DNA of 9,505 nt from Treponema sp. UBA4328 (GTDB taxonomy: Bacteria; Spirochaetota; Spirochaetia; Treponematales; Treponemataceae), in NCBI GenBank assembly GCA_002394465.1, contig DGTU01000073.1:1-9505 (forward strand), written 5' to 3'. The translations under genes and the position numbers were made by a program. Shown one piece after another: positions 6,380 through 9,505 of this stretch. Position 1 is the first letter of the stretch. Each line of letters starts with the position of its first letter. Below the pieces are notes generated by a model. It ran no database searches. It was not told where the DNA came from and saw only the letters and a program-made list of their open reading frames with translations.

Positions 6380-8352
6380 AGAAGTGATACAGGATCTACG
6401 TCTGTCTCAACATAAACGTCTTTCGGCTGATTGTAACTGTATATAAGCGTACTGACTGCGTTCTGCATCGGTGCAATTTTTGGTCCGCGGAGAATAATCT
6501 GATACCTCCAGTTCATGCTGATTTTTACAAGCGGACATTCTGACGGACCTAAAATTTCAAAGTCATTCCGTGCAAGGTTAGACAGAAGAGTTCTGGCACT
6601 TTCTGCAGCACTTTCTGCCTGAGAGACTGTTGGTGCCCGGAAAACAAGCCTTAAAAGCCTTGAAAAGGGCGGAAAACTGAGCATTTTTCTTGCTGAAAGT
6701 TCTTCTTCGTAAAACTCATTTATTTTGTTTTTAACGGAACATGCAACCGGAAGTCTCGAAGGAGAATAGGTCTGCACAAGAACCTTTCCGTCCGGGAAAA
6801 ACCTTCCGGCCCGGCCTGAAACCTGTGTGAGCAGGGAAAAAGTCCTTTCCGCTGCCCTGAAATCAGGCATGTGAAGTCCTGTATCTGCAAGGATTACACC
6901 GACAAGCTTTAAATTCGGAAAGTTAAGTCCTTTAGCGACCATCTGTGTGCCGAGCATGATGTCATATTCATTGTTTCTGAAGGCACTGAGTTTCTGCTGA
7001 AGTTCTCCTTTTTTTGTGAGTGCATCCGTATCAAGACGCAGAACCCTCGCTGACGGAAATTTTGCGCGGACTTCATTTTCGATGAATTCCGTTCCAAAGC
7101 CGGAATATCCGACGTCCATTGAACCGCATTTCGGACACTGCTGGGGAGGTTCCGTGTTCCAGCCGCAGTAATGGCAGCGGAGCCGTTTTTCCGTTTTGTG
7201 GTATGTCATTGAGACCGAACAGTTCTTGCATTCAAGCTCGTAGCCGCAGGTATTGCACCTGAAAAAATGCGTAAAGCCCCTTCTGTTGAGAAAAAGGATT
7301 GTCTGCTTTTTTTCCTTGAGGGTGAGGTTTATTTCGTTTTCAAGTTCAGGGGAAATTGAAGAACCGTTTGAAAAGAGTGAAAGGTCTATTGTCCTTATTT
7401 CTGGCATTGCACCGCCCGCAAGACGGCGCGTCAGGGTATGACGGCGGATGACACCGGTCTGCATCATGTGCCAGGCTTCTACGCTTGGTGTCGCACTCCC
7501 CATTACAAGCGGGATGTTTAGTTTTGAACAGCGGTACATTGCAAGCTGACGTGCATGATAGCGCGGAGTTGAACCCGATTTGTATGAACCGTCGTGCTCT
7601 TCATCAATTATAATTAATCCGAGATCGGGAACAGGAGCAAAAACAGCACTTCTGGCTCCGATTACAACCCGGGCCTGACCATGAAGTATTCTTTTCCATT
7701 CTGCAAGTTTCTGGCTTGGGGTAAGGGCAGAGTGAAGCACTGCAACGGTATTTCCGAAGCGTTTTACGACTGCTTCAATAACCTGCTGTGTAAGTCCGAT
7801 TTCCGGAACGAGATAGATGACTCCTTTTCCCTGTTCAAGCAGGCGGCTTGCAGCCTGCAGAAAAACTTCCGTTTTGCCGGTTCCTGTCGGGCCGTAAAGA
7901 TAGTGAAGTTTAGTTGAATCCTCTGAAAGAATACCTTCTACTGCTGCTTTCTGTTCTTCACTCAACTGTACTGCCGCTTCAGAAGAAATTTCATCTTCAA
8001 ATGAAAAACCGGGTGTGTCGCTTTCCCTTTTTCCTCCCGGAAGCATGGAACAGACGGCTTCTCCGATTGCACAGATATAGTATTTTGAAACCCATTTTCC
8101 AAGTGAGATAAGGTCAGGCGTGAGGAGCGGTTCATCATCAAGGAATCTTGTTATTGGACGGAGCCTGTTAAGTTCAACCGGGAAATCTTCCGGAAGACTG
8201 TTGCTTTCACCGGTTACGACTCCGGTCATCCGCCGGTTGCCGAATTTAACTTCAACCCTGTAGCCTGTCCGGGAAACATCTTCCGTATCTGTAGAGAGGT
8301 AAGTAAAGGTCTGGTTTAGGGGAATGTTTACTGCGACCTGAAGGTATTTCAT
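6376..8352 (-). CDS. priA: Primosomal replication restart helicase PriA
   Basis: A 3'-5' superfamily 2 helicase that recognises stalled or collapsed forks and starts replisome reloading. The 658-residue protein has an N-terminal DNA-binding part (MKYLQVAVNIPLNQTFTY, about 1-105), Walker A GPTGTGKT (154-161), GARSAVFAP (232-240), the DEEH box (250-253) with the following aromatic-rich loop, and GSATPS (285-290). Then follow LNRRGF (355-360) and a zinc-binding insert with eight cysteines (366, 369, 375, 378, 393, 396, 406, 409). Motifs V and VI are seen as GTQMVAKGLNFP (468-479) and QVSGRAGR (510-517). The C-terminus ends VDPVSLL, as usual. It is shorter than E. coli PriA (732) but lacks no core motif. 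It starts 3 bp after the upstream udg stop with no clear Shine-Dalgarno, so it is probably coupled to udg. It converges on truA with a 4 bp overlap. Confidence 0.97.
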   Translation of the reverse strand: MKYLQVAVNIPLNQTFTYLSTDTEDVSRTGYRVEVKFGNRRMTGVVTGESNSLPEDFPVELNRLRPITRFLDDEPLLTPDLISLGKWVSKYYICAIGEAVCSMLPGGKRESDTPGFSFEDEISSEAAVQLSEEQKAAVEGILSEDSTKLHYLYGPTGTGKTEVFLQAASRLLEQGKGVIYLVPEIGLTQQVIEAVVKRFGNTVAVLHSALTPSQKLAEWKRILHGQARVVIGARSAVFAPVPDLGLIIIDEEHDGSYKSGSTPRYHARQLAMYRCSKLNIPLVMGSATPSVEAWHMMQTGVIRRHTLTRRLAGGAMPEIRTIDLSLFSNGSSISPELENEINLTLKEKKQTILFLNRRGFTHFFRCNTCGYELECKNCSVSMTYHKTEKRLRCHYCGWNTEPPQQCPKCGSMDVGYSGFGTEFIENEVRAKFPSARVLRLDTDALTKKGELQQKLSAFRNNEYDIMLGTQMVAKGLNFPNLKLVGVILADTGLHMPDFRAAERTFSLLTQVSGRAGRFFPDGKVLVQTYSPSRLPVACSVKNKINEFYEEELSARKMLSFPPFSRLLRLVFRAPTVSQAESAAESARTLLSNLARNDFEILGPSECPLVKISMNWRYQIILRGPKIAPMQNAVSTLIYSYNQPKDVYVETDVDPVSLL

Positions 8353-8355
8353 GTT

Positions 8356-9075
8356 TTATCTGTCGTAATCCGGAGCAATCTGAAGAAGCCTTGACTTAAA
8401 GAATTTAAGGTCTTCCCATGCAGGCCTTTTCAGGGCTTCGTCACGCAGGAGTGCACTCGGATGGTATGTTACGATAAGAGGAATACCCTTGTATTCAAAG
8501 CATCTGCCGCGCAGCTTTGTTACTCCATCTGAAGTTTTTAGAAGGTTTTTTGCAGCTGTAGAACCGGCTGCAAGTATCATTTTTGGCTTGAGAACGTAAA
8601 TCTGGGCATCAAGGAAAGAAATGCAGCTGTCTGCTTCCTGCGGATAAGGTGTCCGGTTTGCAGGCGGACGGCATTTTACGATGTTTGCAATATAGCAGTT
8701 TTTGTTTCTTGAAAGCTGGATTGAAGCAAGTTCCTTGTCCAGAAGCTGGCCTGCCTTGCCGACAAAGGGCCTTCCGCTCAGATCCTCGTCTTCACCAGGA
8801 CCTTCGCCGACTACCAGTACAAGCGGATTTGATACGCCTTCACCCGGAACCGTATTGTGCCTGCCTGAGGCAAGGGGACAGCGGGTACAGTTTTTGATTT
8901 TGCCGGCAACTGTTTCAAGGCTCTGCGCATGAGTTTCAGCAGGGGATTCCTGTGACGGGATTTCATCATCCGTGAAGGACATTTCAGACGAAAAACTTTT
9001 TGTGTCATAGCCGTAAACGCTTTTAGAAATTGTCTTGAGCAGATTAAAAATTTCCTGTTTTTCCTGAGCCTTCAT
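8356..9075 (-). CDS. Family 4 (type 4) uracil-DNA glycosylase, Fe-S containing
   Basis: Removes uracil from DNA that arises by cytosine deamination or dUTP misincorporation, starting base excision repair. The 239-residue protein carries the family 4 pattern. Four likely [4Fe-4S] ligands are Cys63 and Cys66 (NCTRCPLASGR) and Cys135 and Cys151, spaced C-x2-C and C-x15-C. GEGPGEDEDLSGRPFVGKAGQLLD (starting at 90) is the catalytic motif 1, NIVKCRPPANR (131-141) follows, and TYHPSALLR (203-211) holds the active-site His205. Residues 1-55 form a polar, acidic extension of unknown role, also common in related bacterial proteins. The ATG at 9075 is the only good start: an in-frame TAA lies nine codons upstream, and no ATG, GTG or TTG lies between. 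No Shine-Dalgarno is visible. It lies 3 bp upstream of priA, forming a two-gene repair/restart unit. Confidence 0.93.
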   Translation of the reverse strand: MKAQEKQEIFNLLKTISKSVYGYDTKSFSSEMSFTDDEIPSQESPAETHAQSLETVAGKIKNCTRCPLASGRHNTVPGEGVSNPLVLVVGEGPGEDEDLSGRPFVGKAGQLLDKELASIQLSRNKNCYIANIVKCRPPANRTPYPQEADSCISFLDAQIYVLKPKMILAAGSTAAKNLLKTSDGVTKLRGRCFEYKGIPLIVTYHPSALLRDEALKRPAWEDLKFFKSRLLQIAPDYDR

Positions 9076-9084
9076 AATATAAAG

Positions 9085-9090
9085 ATTACA
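9085..9090 (-). promoter_or_regulatory. Possible -10 element for udg (near-leaderless)
   Basis: On the minus strand TGTAAT (5/6 match to TATAAT) ends about 9 nt before the udg ATG, so transcription would start almost at the start codon. No good -35 is present at 16-18 nt, but A-tracts lie just upstream. This would fit the lack of a Shine-Dalgarno. Weak evidence. Confidence 0.2.
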
Positions 9091-9091
9091 G

Positions 9092-9128
9092 TTTTTTTAC
9101 GATTTTTTCCATAATTTTTACGTTTTTT
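9092..9128. other. Four roughly phased T-runs (A-tracts on the minus strand)
   Basis: Runs of 7, 6, 5 and 6 T lie at 9092-9098, 9103-9108, 9115-9119 and 9123-9128. Their centres are about 9-12 bp apart, near the helical repeat, which predicts bent DNA. TTTTTACG occurs twice (9094-9101 and 9115-9122), 21 bp apart. This could act as an UP-like activating region for udg or a protein site. It is an inference from spacing only. Confidence 0.4.
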
Positions 9129-9212
9129 AACTGACTATTTAATGACAGGGAAAACACACTATTAACAATGAATAAAAAACTTGCGGGAGGAAGTGAAAAA
9201 TTCGTGTCGGAA

Positions 9213-9277
9213 ACATCCTGTTTGTGGCTGCCGCTAAAGCGGCAAATTCTATAGTTCCTTTGCCACAAACAGAATGT
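9213..9277. repeat. Nested inverted repeat (16-bp arms with inner hairpin)
   Basis: The arms 9213-9228 (ACATCCTGTTTGTGGC) and 9262-9277 (GCCACAAACAGAATGT) pair at 15 of 16 positions, with one mismatch (9217/9273). Immediately inside the left arm a second perfect hairpin, TGCCGC-TAAA-GCGGCA (9229-9244), is followed by 17 unpaired bases. Neither strand has a T-run directly after the stem, so it is not a standard intrinsic terminator. It may be an interspersed palindromic repeat, a small mobile-element remnant or part of a structured RNA. The structure is certain; its nature is unknown. Confidence 0.8.
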
Positions 9278-9278
9278 A

Positions 9279-9292
9279 GCGCGATATCGCGC
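9279..9292. repeat. 14-bp perfect GC-rich palindrome
   Basis: GCGCGATATCGCGC is fully self-complementary and starts one base after the neighbouring inverted repeat. It is G/C-rich in an A/T-rich intergenic region. A further short CGGT/ACCG stem (9303-9306 with 9314-9317) follows. It may be a dimeric regulator site or part of the same repeat element. Confidence 0.75.
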
Positions 9293-9375
9293 GGTTGAGC
9301 CACGGTTTTCACGACCGGTAGCCTTTTAATTTAAAATATTATTATTCATTTACCATATGCCTGTTTATGCAATTA

Positions 9376-9404
9376 TTGAAAAATATGCAGAAAAGCGGTA
9401 TGCT
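9376..9404 (+). promoter_or_regulatory. Sigma-70-like promoter for the gene at 9483
   Basis: TTGAAA (9376-9381, 5/6 to the -35 consensus), a 17-nt spacer, and TATGCT (9399-9404, 4/6 to the -10). The predicted transcription start is near 9411, giving a leader of about 70 nt. The sequence is A/T-rich, so chance matches are possible, but spacing and position are good. Confidence 0.5.
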
Positions 9405-9421
9405 TAAGTGTTTAGAAAGAC

Positions 9422-9446
9422 AGGCAAATCGTTTATGGATTTGTTT
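9422..9446 (+). other. Hairpin in the 5' leader of the gene at 9483
   Basis: Bases 9422-9430 pair with 9438-9446 over nine positions (core CAAATC/GATTTG, two G-U pairs), with a 7-nt loop GTTTATG. It lies between the predicted transcription start and the Shine-Dalgarno. It could stabilise the mRNA or be incidental. There is too little leader to call a riboswitch. Confidence 0.4.
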
Positions 9447-9470
9447 CCTTTCATATTATTTTCTCTTTTT

Positions 9471-9476
9471 AAGGAG
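9471..9476 (+). promoter_or_regulatory. Shine-Dalgarno of the gene at 9483
   Basis: AAGGAG lies 6 nt before the ATG at 9483, preceded by a pyrimidine/T-rich stretch. It strongly supports a real gene start at the window edge. Confidence 0.75.
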
Positions 9477-9482
9477 CATTTC

Positions 9483-9505
9483 ATGACATACACTGCAGAA
9501 GTGGA
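9483..9505 (+). CDS. Start of an unidentified gene, cut by the window edge
   Basis: Only seven complete codons are present (MTYTAEV). A good ribosome site and an upstream promoter support a genuine start. The fragment is far too short to name the product. It is divergent from udg. Confidence 0.6.

Larger units (their letters stand above)
9076..9482. other. Divergent intergenic region (407 bp)
   Basis: This is the only long non-coding stretch, lying between udg (minus) and the gene starting at 9483 (plus). It is mostly very A/T-rich, with a clearly more G/C-rich, inverted-repeat-filled block in the middle (about 9203-9325). It contains phased T-runs next to udg, two nested inverted repeats, a 14-bp palindrome, and a promoter with a leader hairpin for the plus-strand gene. 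Short open frames here have no ribosome site and do not resemble known proteins. Confidence 0.8.

Noticed and set aside
6464..6481. TGCA-TCGG-TGCA hairpin plus five Ts as a plus-strand truA terminator
   Set aside because: The stem is only four pairs and sits inside priA coding sequence. It is too weak to call.
9086..9112. Eight-codon minus-strand leader peptide (MEKIVKKL) before udg
   Set aside because: It has no ribosome site, is very A-rich, shows no attenuator-like codon bias and has no terminator behind it. It is likely chance.
9121..9180. Classical -35/-10 promoter for udg further upstream (TTGTTA with a TTAAAT-like box)
   Set aside because: The spacing is about 20 nt and both boxes match poorly in A/T-rich DNA, so it is not supported.
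9086..9268. 60-residue minus-strand reading frame in the intergenic region
   Set aside because: It starts inside the inverted repeat, has no ribosome site and does not resemble a known protein.

Overview
The window is an ordinary housekeeping segment of a bacterial chromosome. It is densely packed and of moderate G+C content (judged by eye, not computed). The gene set and order suggest a spirochaete, most likely Treponema or a close relative: dxs, folP, a CdaA-type diadenylate cyclase, a YbbR/CdaR protein, acpS, a DUF2225 protein, truA, then convergent priA and a family 4 uracil-DNA glycosylase. A similar cdaA, acpS, truA, priA order is remembered from other spirochaetes such as Borrelia, but this was not checked. 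The taxon is an inference from gene content and order.

Positions 1-6379 hold seven plus-strand genes with almost no space between them. Six of the seven touch or overlap a neighbour: TAATG joins at dxs/folP and DUF2225/truA, a GTGA join at cdaR/acpS, and overlaps of 23 and 11 bp at cdaA/cdaR and acpS/DUF2225. The only gap is 10 bp, between folP and cdaA. This looks like one translationally coupled operon whose promoter lies upstream of the window. The products cover isoprenoid precursor synthesis (Dxs), folate synthesis (FolP), c-di-AMP signalling (CdaA and its membrane regulator CdaR), activation of acyl carrier protein (AcpS), an uncharacterised Cys-rich protein (DUF2225) and tRNA pseudouridylation (TruA). 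dxs is cut by the left edge of the window; the other six are complete.

Positions 6376-9075 hold two minus-strand genome-maintenance genes, udg (family 4) followed by priA, 3 bp apart. priA converges on truA, and the two genes share a palindromic CTAG in which each strand reads its own TAG stop. A possible priA terminator lies inside the end of truA.

Positions 9076-9482 form the only long non-coding stretch, a divergent promoter region. It holds four roughly helically phased T-runs next to udg, a compact GC-rich block of inverted repeats (about 9213-9325), and a good sigma-70-like promoter, leader hairpin and Shine-Dalgarno for a plus-strand gene that starts at 9483 and runs off the window after seven complete codons.

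No tRNA, rRNA, CRISPR array, transposase or defence gene was seen. I do not see a clear new biological system. The items most worth a second look are the unexplained inverted-repeat block and the uncharacterised DUF2225 gene fixed in the c-di-AMP operon.
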